Program-made: the position numbers and the translations under genes
Notes under the pieces: model-generated
What the model was told of the DNA's origin: nothing
What the model saw: the letters and a program-made list of their open reading frames with translations, nothing else
The model's database searches: none
Part shown: positions 1 to 7,512 of the stretch, one piece after another
How positions within the stretch are numbered: position 1 is the stretch's first letter
Layout: the number at the start of each line of letters is the position of its first letter
Assembly: GCA_934502905.1 (NCBI GenBank)
Contig: CAKSVK010000062.1
Location: forward strand, 1 to 18,837
From: an uncultured Chitinophagaceae bacterium
Lineage (GTDB): Bacteria > Bacteroidota > Bacteroidia > Chitinophagales > Chitinophagaceae
Reading direction: 5' to 3'
Length of the DNA stretch: 18,837 nt

Positions 1-1
1 A

Positions 2-1588
2 ATAGTGCTGGCATATTGCATTATACTGACAGGCGCAGCAGTGCTTATGCTGGATGTGATCGGAAAGGATGTATTGCCGAAAGTGAATTCGAGCCAGTTC
101 CAGTTACGGCTACGGCTACCCGACGGCACCCGGATGGAACGTACGGAAGAGCGGGTGCTGCAGACGCTGAAGGAGCTGGAATCATTGGTGGGGAAGGAGC
201 ATATCGGTATCACGTCCTCGTATGTAGGGCAACATCCTGGCTTATATTCGGTGAGCCCTATTTACCTGTTCATGGGTGGTCCCCATGAAGCGGTCGTCCA
301 GGTAAGCCTGAAAGATTATCATGGGGACATGGATGTTTTCAAAGAAAAGATGCGGCAGCGCTTGAAGAAAACAGTTCCCGACATGAAGCTGTCTTTCGAG
401 CCGATTGAGCTGACCGATAAAGTATTAAGCCAGGGGTCGCCTACGCCTGTTGAGATCCGGATATCCGGGAAAAACAAAAAGCTCAATGAGGAATTTGCAA
501 ACAAAGTCATGGATGGGCTGAAGCAGATCAGCTATATGCGGGATATACAAATTGCGCAGCCCATCAAATACCCGGCCCTGAACATTAATATAGACCGTAC
601 CCGCGCTGCACAGTTAGGGGTAGATATGAGTGAGATATCACGGTCGTTGATAGCGGCTACCTCCTCGTCGAGGTACACGGAAAAAAATACCTGGATAGAC
701 GAAAAGTCGAACCTCCCGTATGCAGTACAGGTGCAGGTGCCGCTTAACCAGATGAATACCATAGAAGACATGGAAGGCATACCTGTTCAGCGGAATGCGG
801 TGCGTCCTGTACTGGGAGATGTGGCTACTATTACGCCTGATACTACCTATGGGGAAAATGACAACCTGGGCGCGGTGCCTTACGTTTCTGTAACTGCCAG
901 TCTTTTTAATAAAGACCTGGGTACGGCTACCGGAGATGTAGAGAAAGTGATCGCATCCCTGGGGGAGCTGCCCCGCGGATTATTTATTGACCGCATCGGA
1001 CTGAGCACTGTATTAACGGAAACGCTCAGCAGCCTGCAATCAGGGTTGATCGTGGCCATTGTGGTTATTTTTTTGATGTTATCTGCCAATTTTCAATCTT
1101 TTAAAGTACCGTTGGTCATACTGGCAACAGTTCCTGCGGTAGTGGTGGGGGCAACGGGCTTGTTGATGATCACCGGGTCCACATTGAACCTGCAGTCCTA
1201 TATGGGAATTATCATGTCGGTAGGAGTGTCTATTGCCAATGCCGTGCTGATGATCACAAATGCAGAGCACCTGCGTAAGCACAACGGCGATTCGGTTGCG
1301 GCTGCAAAAGAAGCAGCCGGATTAAGATTACGCCCCATTGTCATGACCAGTATGGCCATGATCATGGGTATGTTGCCGATGGCAATAGGGCATGGAGAAG
1401 GAGGGGACCAGGTGTCTCCGCTGGGAAGAGCCGTTATCGGGGGGCTGATTGCTTCTACCGTTGCTGTATTGGTTTTCCTGCCGCTGGTTTTTGCGTGGGT
1501 ACAATACCGTACTACCACCCGGTCTGTTTCGCTGGATCCGGAAGACCCGGAAAGTAAATTCTATATTGATCAATCATCTGATAAATAG
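2..1588 (+). CDS. RND efflux transporter permease, C-terminal half (5' end outside window)
   Basis: Inner-membrane pump subunit of a tripartite, proton-driven efflux system. The reading frame is open to the left edge, so the start codon and about half of the protein lie upstream; the GTG at position 5 is not a real start. The visible 527 residues begin in a membrane segment, then show the post-TM7 motif LPKV-SSQFQLRLRLPDGTRMERTE (about 24-48). A large periplasmic porter region follows to about 340. Five membrane segments come next, at about 346-362, 367-388, 397-418, 444-463 and 476-499, with the family motifs GVSIANAVLMI and RPIVMTSMAMIMGMLPMA. This matches the second half of HAE1/AcrB-like permeases of about 1,050 residues. 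The adaptor gene follows 5 bp after the stop, so the two are surely co-transcribed. The exported substrate cannot be read from the sequence. Confidence 0.93.
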   Translation: MVLAYCIILTGAAVLMLDVIGKDVLPKVNSSQFQLRLRLPDGTRMERTEERVLQTLKELESLVGKEHIGITSSYVGQHPGLYSVSPIYLFMGGPHEAVVQVSLKDYHGDMDVFKEKMRQRLKKTVPDMKLSFEPIELTDKVLSQGSPTPVEIRISGKNKKLNEEFANKVMDGLKQISYMRDIQIAQPIKYPALNINIDRTRAAQLGVDMSEISRSLIAATSSSRYTEKNTWIDEKSNLPYAVQVQVPLNQMNTIEDMEGIPVQRNAVRPVLGDVATITPDTTYGENDNLGAVPYVSVTASLFNKDLGTATGDVEKVIASLGELPRGLFIDRIGLSTVLTETLSSLQSGLIVAIVVIFLMLSANFQSFKVPLVILATVPAVVVGATGLLMITGSTLNLQSYMGIIMSVGVSIANAVLMITNAEHLRKHNGDSVAAAKEAAGLRLRPIVMTSMAMIMGMLPMAIGHGEGGDQVSPLGRAVIGGLIASTVAVLVFLPLVFAWVQYRTTTRSVSLDPEDPESKFYIDQSSDK

Positions 1589-1593
1589 AACCG

Positions 1594-2715
1594 ATGTTTA
1601 TAAAATTTTTTACCGGAACGGGCATTTGTTTAGTGTATAGGTTATCGTTATCTTTTTTGTTTTTTGCAGCTGCTTTTGCCGCCTGCGGCCCTAAAGAAAC
1701 AGCAGAAGAAGAACCGGTGGATGAACCACAGGTTACAGAAGTATGGGTGGCGCAAAAGGGGCGTTTATCCGGCTCCGTGCAGATACCGGGCGAATTGATC
1801 GCTTACCAGCAGGTAGATCTCTATGCCAAGGTGAGCAGCTTTGTGCAGAAGCTGCATGTGGATGTAGGTTCAGAAGTAAGCCAGGGACAGCTGCTGGCGG
1901 TGATGGATGCTCCGGAGATCAACGCGCAGCTTTCAGGCGCGGCTTCGAGGCTGCAGGCTTTGGAAGCTGCCTATGCCGCCAGCAAAGCAAATTACGAACG
2001 GCTGCTGGAAACCAGCAAAACCCCGGGTACCATTTCCCCGAATGATCTGGATATGGCGCTGGCGCGTCAGAAATCCGACTTTGCCCAGTTGCAGGCTGCC
2101 AAAGCTTCTGAACGGGAGATCACCGACAATAAGAACTACCTTACCATCAGGGCACCTTTTGCAGGTATCATCACCGCCAGGAATGTAAGCACCGGCGCCT
2201 ATGTAGGTCCCGCAGGCAAAGGCTCCGAACAGCCTATTTTTACGCTTCAGACGCAAAAAAAGCTCAGGCTGGTCGTAATGGTGCCGGAAGCTTATAACCA
2301 ATACCTGCGTGTGAATGATAAAATTGATTTCACCATCAGGTCAATGCCCGGTATGGTATACTCCGGCACAGTGCAGCGGTTGGCAGGGGCCCTGGATTCC
2401 AGGATCCGTTCCCAGCGGGTGGAAATAGATGTAGCAAATAATGACCGGAAACTATTGCCCGGTATGATCGCCAACGTAGATATCCGGCTGCCGGGCAGCG
2501 ACAGCAGCATTGTAGCGCCGCGGACGGCAGTAATAAGCAGCCAGGAGAATGTGTATGTCATAAAAGTAAAAGACGGGCGGGCAGCGAAAATACCGGTACA
2601 AACCGGGCGAACTGTAAACGAGGATATTGAAATTTTCGGTGCGGTAGCGCCCGGGGATACATTGGTTAAGAAAGCCAGTGATGAAATCCGTGAAGGAGAA
2701 CAGATAGCGCTTTAA
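1594..2715 (+). CDS. RND efflux periplasmic adaptor (membrane fusion protein), probable lipoprotein
   Basis: Periplasmic adaptor linking the RND pump to an outer-membrane channel. The 373-residue protein starts with a hydrophobic signal ending in AAFAAC, a plausible lipobox with Cys31 as lipidated residue. A biotinyl/lipoyl-like half motif follows (QQVDLYAKVSSFVQKLHVDVG, then VSQGQLLAVMDAPEI, about 62-105). Next come an alpha-helical hairpin rich in Ala/Gln/Glu (about 107-170), the second lipoyl half (LTIRAPFAGIITARNVSTGA) and the beta-barrel domain ending near LLPGMIANVDIRLPG. The ATG lies 5 bp after the permease stop; a GTG at codon 14 would also give a good signal peptide. Adaptors usually precede their permease, so this order is less common. 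No outer-membrane factor follows; it may lie upstream of the window. Confidence 0.93.
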   Translation: MFIKFFTGTGICLVYRLSLSFLFFAAAFAACGPKETAEEEPVDEPQVTEVWVAQKGRLSGSVQIPGELIAYQQVDLYAKVSSFVQKLHVDVGSEVSQGQLLAVMDAPEINAQLSGAASRLQALEAAYAASKANYERLLETSKTPGTISPNDLDMALARQKSDFAQLQAAKASEREITDNKNYLTIRAPFAGIITARNVSTGAYVGPAGKGSEQPIFTLQTQKKLRLVVMVPEAYNQYLRVNDKIDFTIRSMPGMVYSGTVQRLAGALDSRIRSQRVEIDVANNDRKLLPGMIANVDIRLPGSDSSIVAPRTAVISSQENVYVIKVKDGRAAKIPVQTGRTVNEDIEIFGAVAPGDTLVKKASDEIREGEQIAL

Positions 2716-2926
2716 GATTTACCGCTGCGGGAATGGTCGGGACGTATTCTCCGCAGGCGGGTGTCGCCCCCCAGTCTGCAGCTGCTGCTACCGGTTCGTA
2801 TCTCGCCGACCGGAAAATTTGTAGGGGACGGAAAATTGAAAATGCACCCAATGGGCCGGATTGCATGATTTTTTTAAATTTACCTGTATAGATCTTTACA
2901 ACCGGGTAACAAACAAATGGAAGCTC

Positions 2927-3622
2927 ATGAATTGTTTGATTGTTGATGATAATAAGATCGCCAGGGTCACTATGCGACAATTGGCCAGCCAGGTCGGGGA
3001 CCTGAATATTGCAGGAGATTGTGCCAGCGCTATGGATGCCTATAACTTTCTGAGGGATCAAAAGGTAGACCTGTTATTGCTGGATATAGAAATGCCTGGC
3101 ATGACGGGGCTGGAACTGACCAAAAACCTGGGTAAGCCTGCACCACTGATTATTTTTACCACGTCAAAAAATGATTATGCCGTAGAAGCTTTTGAGCTCA
3201 ATGTTGTTGACTATATTGTGAAACCTGTGACAACTACGCGGTTCCTGCAGGCTATAGATAAGGCACGGGAAGTGCTGGAAGCAAAGAAGGAGCAGGTGAA
3301 AGTAGAGACAGATGAATTTATTTTTATCCGGGATTCCAATGTCATCCGTAGAATAAAAATGGATGATATTTTGTTTGCAGAAGCTATGGGCGACTATGTA
3401 AAGCTTCATCTTTCACAAAAGTTTTTTGCCATTCACGCTACGTTAAAAACGGTAGAAGAACGATTGCACGCTTCGAGGTTCATACGGGTCCATCGTTCCT
3501 ATGTTGTGGCCATCCATAAAATTGACGGCATCCGGGACGGTGTGCTGGTAATTGACGGCCGGTCCGTGCCGGTAGCGGATGCCTACAGGGCGGTACTGAA
3601 CAAGCGGTTGAATGTGCTTTGA
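2927..3622 (+). CDS. LytTR-family two-component response regulator
   Basis: Cytoplasmic DNA-binding response regulator of 231 residues. The receiver domain (1-120) has the acidic pair D7-D8, the phospho-acceptor D53 in LLLLDIEMPGMTG, the conserved Thr78/Thr79 and K99 in IVKP. The C-terminal LytTR domain spans about 130-230 (DSNVIRRIKMDDILFAEAMGDYVKLHL, then RFIRVHRSYVVAIHKID). The frame is open upstream to an ATG at 2861, but receiver homology begins exactly at the ATG at 2927, where MNCLIVDD is a canonical beta-1 strand, so I chose that start. No histidine kinase is adjacent, so its partner (usually a LytS/YpdA-like kinase in this phylum) is encoded elsewhere. The secreted BNR-repeat gene begins 22 bp downstream and may share its transcript. 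Confidence 0.93.
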   Translation: MNCLIVDDNKIARVTMRQLASQVGDLNIAGDCASAMDAYNFLRDQKVDLLLLDIEMPGMTGLELTKNLGKPAPLIIFTTSKNDYAVEAFELNVVDYIVKPVTTTRFLQAIDKAREVLEAKKEQVKVETDEFIFIRDSNVIRRIKMDDILFAEAMGDYVKLHLSQKFFAIHATLKTVEERLHASRFIRVHRSYVVAIHKIDGIRDGVLVIDGRSVPVADAYRAVLNKRLNVL

Positions 3623-3644
3623 ATTGATCATTAAAAAGTAATGG

Positions 3645-4661
3645 ATGTATAAAAAGGGTTTCTTCCTGTTTTTTTACCTGTTATGTTTCGAGGCAATTAT
3701 TGCGCAGGAGATTAAAATACTCGCTGAAAATACCGGTGTTTCCATCAGGGGGCTCAGCGTGGTAGATGACCGGGTGATTTGGGTAAGCGGCTCGGGGGGG
3801 ACGGTGGGAAGGTCTGTAGATGGCGGGGAGACCTGGTTGTGGATGCAGGTGGCGGGATTTGAACAGGTGGACTTCAGGGATATCGAGGCTTTTGACGGGG
3901 TAACAGCAATTATCATGGGAGTTGCCAGTCCGGGATATATTCTGAAAACCATTAATGGCGGAACTTCCTGGAAGGTGGTGTTTGAAGAGCATGATGCGAA
4001 CATATTCATGGATGCGATGGAGTTCTGGAATGAAGATAGCGGAATTGTTGTAGGTGATCCTGCAGACGGAAAGATCTTTGTCATCCGCACTTTTGATGGT
4101 GGCAATAGCTGGCAGAAAATTCCCGAAGTGAACCGCCCGGTTGCAGAAAAAGGGGAAGCCATGTTTGCAGCAAGCGGCACTAATATACGGGCGATCTCAT
4201 TGTCTGAAGCCGCGTTTGTGACCGGGGGAATGCGCTCCAGGATCTTTATCCGGGACAACCGCTATGACCTGCCGCTGTTGCAGGGAAAAGAAACAACGGG
4301 TGCTTTTTCGCTGGCGGTGTATAACGGTAAAAAGCGTAAGACTGCTTCCCGGCTGGCAGTGGCGGGCGGTGATTATGCGGCCGATACAGTAAAGAACGGA
4401 AATTGCGCCCTCAGCCGCGACGGTGGAAAAACCTGGAAAGCGCCGGAAAACGGACCTTCAGGGTATCGCAGCTGTATTGAATTTATCAGCAGGAACAAAT
4501 TGATAGCCTGCGGCACTTCGGGGGTAGATATTTCTTCAAATGGCGGAAACAACTGGAAGCTGATCAGTACAGAGGGGTTCCATGTATGCAGGAAAGCTAA
4601 AAATGGCAAAAATGTATTCCTGGCCGGAGCCAACGGGCGGATAGCGAGACTGGTGTGGTGA
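3645..4661 (+). CDS. Secreted YCF48/BNR-like beta-propeller protein
   Basis: A 338-residue exported protein with signal peptide MYKKGFFLFFYLLCFEAIIAQ. It carries at least five Asp-box/BNR-type motifs of the form S-x-D/N-G-G-x-x-W: SVDGGETW (57-64), TINGGTSW (102-109), TFDGGNSW (149-156), SRDGGKTW (257-264) and SSNGGNNW (297-304). Their spacing fits blades of a beta-propeller. Such proteins are often annotated as YCF48-related or, with little basis, as oxidoreductases. The sialidase active-site arginine triad cannot be recognised, so I do not call an enzyme. The gene is 22 bp after the LytTR regulator. Immediately after its stop comes a stuttering repeat spacer. The function is unknown; a scaffold or ligand-binding role in the periplasm or at the cell surface is possible. 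Confidence 0.85.
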   Translation: MYKKGFFLFFYLLCFEAIIAQEIKILAENTGVSIRGLSVVDDRVIWVSGSGGTVGRSVDGGETWLWMQVAGFEQVDFRDIEAFDGVTAIIMGVASPGYILKTINGGTSWKVVFEEHDANIFMDAMEFWNEDSGIVVGDPADGKIFVIRTFDGGNSWQKIPEVNRPVAEKGEAMFAASGTNIRAISLSEAAFVTGGMRSRIFIRDNRYDLPLLQGKETTGAFSLAVYNGKKRKTASRLAVAGGDYAADTVKNGNCALSRDGGKTWKAPENGPSGYRSCIEFISRNKLIACGTSGVDISSNGGNNWKLISTEGFHVCRKAKNGKNVFLAGANGRIARLVW

Positions 4662-4826
4662 TGCAGGTGGAGGTATCAGGTTGCAGGTGCACAAGTCTCA
4701 GGTAAACAGGTTCCGGGTAAGGCTGTACAGGTCAATCCCTCCGTTTTGAAACATGCATCTTGCGTCCTGCAGTCTGGCATCCCTGTGTCTTGTAACTTGT
4801 GGTATGCATCTTATATCCTGGACCTG
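4662..4826 (+). repeat. Stuttering CAGGT-type degenerate repeat spacer, two halves head-to-head
   Basis: The intergenic stretch is made of degenerate short words. The left half has six CAGGT copies in about 70 bp (starting at 4664, 4677, 4684, 4699, 4707 and 4728). The right half (about 4752-4826) carries words such as GCATCTT, GCGTCCTG, GTGTCTTG and ATCCTGG, which read on the minus strand as the CAGGATA/AAGATGC/CAAGACAC type. The two halves are therefore loosely inverted relative to each other and could fold back. A short stretch with similar words lies at 16615-16655. An open frame crosses the right half from an ATG at 4753, but it looks like repeat-derived read-through. Confidence 0.6.
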
Positions 4827-4859
4827 TTTGTATCGGAAAAATGAAAATTTGTATCTTTG
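4827..4859 (+). promoter_or_regulatory. Bacteroidota-type sigma-A promoter (TTTG / TAnnTTTG) abutting a start codon
   Basis: TTTG at 4827-4830 and TATCTTTG at 4852-4859 are separated by 21 bp. This matches the phylum's vegetative promoter, with a -33 TTTG and a -7 TAnnTTTG. The -7 element ends 4 bp before the ATG at 4864, so the predicted transcription start falls at or within a few bases of the initiation codon. That supports 4864 as the start of the downstream gene and predicts a leaderless or nearly leaderless mRNA. Confidence 0.7.
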
Positions 4860-4863
4860 GCCG

Positions 4864-5733
4864 ATGCCTGATAACGAGAAAAAACCTGTTCGGGTGGCTA
4901 TACTTGATTTAAACAACGGGGTAGCCAATCAGGGGATGCGGTGTATACGAGAGATCATCAACCAATATGGTGAAGCTAATTTCCTGGATATAGAGTGGGA
5001 TGAATTTGATGTCCGGCAGAAGTTGGAAGTGCCGGATATGACTTATGATATTTACATATCCAGCGGCGGACCCGGCAGCCCGCTTGAATCTGAGGGCTCT
5101 GACTGGGAAGCAGCGTACTTTAGCTGGCTGAATGCTGTAGAGCAATGGAATAAAAGCGGTATTCATCCTGTCAGGAAATTTGTTTTCCTCATCTGTCATT
5201 CCTATCAACTGGTCTGCCGGCATCTGAAGATCGCTCAGGTAAGCAGGCGGAGATCCACTTCTTTTGGTGTGTTTCCTATTCACCCGCTGGAAGCCGGGGT
5301 ACATGAGCCGGTCTTTGAAGGGCTCGATGATCCTTTTTATGCGGTGGATAGCAGGGATTTCCAGGTTACGTCTCCTGATCAGAACGTATTGGATACGCTC
5401 GGCGCTTCGATATTATGCATCGAAAAAGAACGTCCGCATGTGCCGCTGGAGCGGGCGATCATGGCCGTGCGTTTTAACGAATATATGATCGGTACGCAAT
5501 TCCATCCGGAAGCCGATGCCATAGGTATGAGCATGTACCTGCAGCGTGAGGATAAAAAACAGGCAGTGATCGAAGCGCACGGGGAAGCCAAGTGGGCTTC
5601 CATGATAGAACAATTGAATGATCCCGATAAAATACTATGGACCTACTCCCACATTTTACCGAATTTCCTGAACCTGGCGTTGGAACATCGGGAGGCTGCT
5701 GTTGTAAAAGAGCAGGGATTACCACGCGTATAG
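4864..5733 (+). CDS. Class I glutamine amidotransferase-like protein (GMP synthase-like GATase domain)
   Basis: A 289-residue cytoplasmic protein without a signal peptide, resembling stand-alone GATase1 domains often annotated as GMP synthase homologues. Visible motifs are the oxyanion-strand region SSGGPGSP (66-73), the putative nucleophile Cys111 in FLICHSYQLVCRHL (109-121), and the His214/Glu216 pair in GTQFHPEAD. The nucleophile elbow reads C-H-S-Y-Q instead of the usual C-x-G-x-Q; I do not know whether this changes activity. No synthetase domain is fused or adjacent, so the ammonia acceptor is unknown. Alternative roles are a gamma-glutamyl hydrolase-like or non-catalytic protein. An in-frame ATG at 4753 would add 37 residues encoded by repeat DNA and lies upstream of the promoter, so I reject it in favour of 4864. 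Confidence 0.85.
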   Translation: MPDNEKKPVRVAILDLNNGVANQGMRCIREIINQYGEANFLDIEWDEFDVRQKLEVPDMTYDIYISSGGPGSPLESEGSDWEAAYFSWLNAVEQWNKSGIHPVRKFVFLICHSYQLVCRHLKIAQVSRRRSTSFGVFPIHPLEAGVHEPVFEGLDDPFYAVDSRDFQVTSPDQNVLDTLGASILCIEKERPHVPLERAIMAVRFNEYMIGTQFHPEADAIGMSMYLQREDKKQAVIEAHGEAKWASMIEQLNDPDKILWTYSHILPNFLNLALEHREAAVVKEQGLPRV

Positions 5734-5767
5734 TGTGTAATGAGTATATATGCTACTGAACTTTACT

Positions 5768-5819
5768 CTTAAAAGTAACAATTTCTTTAAGTAACTCTTA
5801 AATGTAAGGCTTACATTTA
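5768..5819 (+). promoter_or_regulatory. Cluster of four CTTAAA(N)GTAA-type motifs, the last pair forming a perfect palindrome
   Basis: Three direct copies are CTTAAAAGTAAC (5768-5779), CTTTAAGTAAC (5785-5795) and CTTAAATGTAAG (5797-5808). An inverted copy, CTTACATTTA, occupies 5810-5819. The last direct copy and the inverted one form an uninterrupted 21-bp palindrome (5799-5819, centre 5809). The cluster is 31 bp upstream of the phosphatase start, in AT-rich DNA. This is the layout of a multi-site operator or activator-binding region; because the two downstream enzymes release phosphate, phosphate control is an obvious hypothesis. The palindrome could also form a 9-bp hairpin with a 3-nt loop, but no T-tract follows, so a terminator is less likely. 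Confidence 0.5.
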
Positions 5820-5850
5820 TAACCTGTTTTCGAATCTCTAAATCACTTTT

Positions 5851-7485
5851 ATGATGAGACCTGTAAAAATCGTAGTGTTATTTCTTTTAATTGCTTTCAA
5901 ATCCGGATTTGCACAAAATACTGCGCCTTCGCAGCCCAAAATAGTGGTGGGCATGATGGTAGACCAGATGAGATGGGATTATTTATACAAGTACCAGGAC
6001 CGTTATGTGGATGGTGGCTTTAAGCGGCTGATCAGAGAAGGCTTTTCCTGCGAAAATACACTGATAGACTATTCTCCTACCATCACCGCCTGCGGGCACA
6101 CCTGCGTGTATACCGGGTCTGTTCCTGCCATTCATGGTGTGGTGGGCAACGGATGGTATGACAGGACCAAAGGCAGGGATGTTGAATGTGTTGAGGATGA
6201 TAACTATGCGCTGGTGGGGTCTCCCGGCGATAAAGCCATGTCTCCGCACCACAATTTAGCTACTACCATCACAGACCAGTTACGCATTGCTACCAACTTC
6301 CAAAGCAAAACCGTGGGAGTAGCTATAAAGGACCGTGCTGCCATATTTCCCGCAGGGCATACTGCTACCGGTGCATTCTGGTTCAATGGTAAAGACGGGA
6401 ACTTTGTTACCAGCACTTATTATATGAAAGATCTTCCGGAATGGGCTAAAAAGTTTAATGATAAAAAAGTTGTAGACACTTATTATAACAATGACTGGGA
6501 AACACTCTTTCCGATTAATACTTATACCCTGAGCGATGCAGATGACATGAGTTATGAGAATACTGCTAACGGGGATGAAAAGCCCGTGTTCCCGCATCGC
6601 CTCAAACAGTTCAAAGGGAAAAACTACGGCGCTATCAGAACGACGCCTTTCGGCAATACACTGACGCTGGATTTTGCCAAAGCAGCAATTGAAGGATATA
6701 ACCTGGGTGGCGGCAAAGTAACAGATTTCATAGCCATCAGCCTGTCAAGCCCCGATGCCATCGGGCATACTTATGGTCCTAACTCTGTAGAGGTAGAAGA
6801 CAATTATCTTCGCCTGGACAGGGACCTCGCCGCCTTCTTCGCTTACCTGGATAAACGTTTCGGAAAAAACAATTACCTGTATTTCATTACGGCGGATCAT
6901 GGCGTTTCCGAATCCCCGGGATTTTACCTGGCAAACAAAATGCCTTCAGGTGCGCTGGTAGATAAGGACTACGCCGAACCTTTGGTAAGTGCCTTAAAAG
7001 AAAAATATGGTGTTGAAAAACCTGTTCTTTCTTTCACCAACTACCAGATATATATGAACTGGGCCGAGCTGGATGCAAAAAAGGCAGACAGGAAAGAGGT
7101 GGAGAAAATAGTAAAGGATATTCTGCTAAAGGCGCCGGGTATTGCCAATGTGGTAGCGCTTGAATCGTTGGGAGAAGCAGCCCTGCCCGAGCCGATAAAG
7201 AGCATGCTGATAAAAGGTTATAATGTAAAACGCAGCGGAGACTTTATGATCATCATCCAGCCGACCTGGAAAGGTGGAAATATTAAAGGCGCGACGCATG
7301 GCACCTGGTATCCTTATGATGCACATATTCCGCTGGTCTGGATGGGCTGGAAGATCAGGCCGGGGTATACCAACCGGGTTACCGGGATGACGGATATTGC
7401 GCCTACTGTGGCAGCCCTGCTTCGCATACAGATGCCCAGCGGCTCAATAGGTCAGCCCATTAATGAAGTAACAGGAGGAAGATAG
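5851..7485 (+). CDS. pafA: PafA-type alkaline phosphatase (phosphate monoesterase), secreted
   Basis: A periplasmic or secreted two-metal phosphatase of the alkaline phosphatase/NPP superfamily, 544 residues with signal peptide MMRPVKIVVLFLLIAFKSGFAQ. Residues align with the characterised PafA of Elizabethkingia (Chryseobacterium) meningoseptica almost position by position. Asp38 lies in VVGMMVDQMRWDY, the nucleophile is Thr79 in SPTITACGHT, and Asn100 lies in AIHGVVGN. Lys160/Arg162 in AIKDR correspond to PafA K162/R164. Further metal ligands are D302 and H306 in SSPDAIGHTYGP, D349/H350 in ITADHG, and H483 in KGATHGTW; all fit a constant offset of 3 from PafA numbering. These residues predict phosphate-monoester hydrolysis. 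Two adjacent ATGs exist at 5851 and 5854; the first gives exact PafA numbering at D38/T79/N100. The phosphodiesterase gene follows after 27 bp. Confidence 0.94.
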   Translation: MMRPVKIVVLFLLIAFKSGFAQNTAPSQPKIVVGMMVDQMRWDYLYKYQDRYVDGGFKRLIREGFSCENTLIDYSPTITACGHTCVYTGSVPAIHGVVGNGWYDRTKGRDVECVEDDNYALVGSPGDKAMSPHHNLATTITDQLRIATNFQSKTVGVAIKDRAAIFPAGHTATGAFWFNGKDGNFVTSTYYMKDLPEWAKKFNDKKVVDTYYNNDWETLFPINTYTLSDADDMSYENTANGDEKPVFPHRLKQFKGKNYGAIRTTPFGNTLTLDFAKAAIEGYNLGGGKVTDFIAISLSSPDAIGHTYGPNSVEVEDNYLRLDRDLAAFFAYLDKRFGKNNYLYFITADHGVSESPGFYLANKMPSGALVDKDYAEPLVSALKEKYGVEKPVLSFTNYQIYMNWAELDAKKADRKEVEKIVKDILLKAPGIANVVALESLGEAALPEPIKSMLIKGYNVKRSGDFMIIIQPTWKGGNIKGATHGTWYPYDAHIPLVWMGWKIRPGYTNRVTGMTDIAPTVAALLRIQMPSGSIGQPINEVTGGR

Positions 7486-7512
7486 GAACGCCGCTGGTTA
7501 ACGCTTTAAATT

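Noticed and set aside
2861..2926. 22-residue N-terminal extension of the response regulator
   Set aside because: Receiver homology starts at the ATG at 2927. The extra residues match nothing in receiver domains.
3674..4258. 194-codon open frame on the minus strand
   Set aside because: It is antisense to the BNR-repeat gene, which has regular Asp-box motifs in the plus frame. No start signal or family features support it.
4753..4863. N-terminal extension of the amidotransferase from the ATG at 4753
   Set aside because: It is encoded by the stuttering spacer, contains the promoter, and gives a Cys/Leu-rich sequence unrelated to the family. The frame is open by chance.
5799..5819. Rho-independent terminator after the amidotransferase gene
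   Set aside because: The perfect palindrome is AT-rich and is not followed by a T-tract. It fits better as part of the operator-like motif cluster before the phosphatase.
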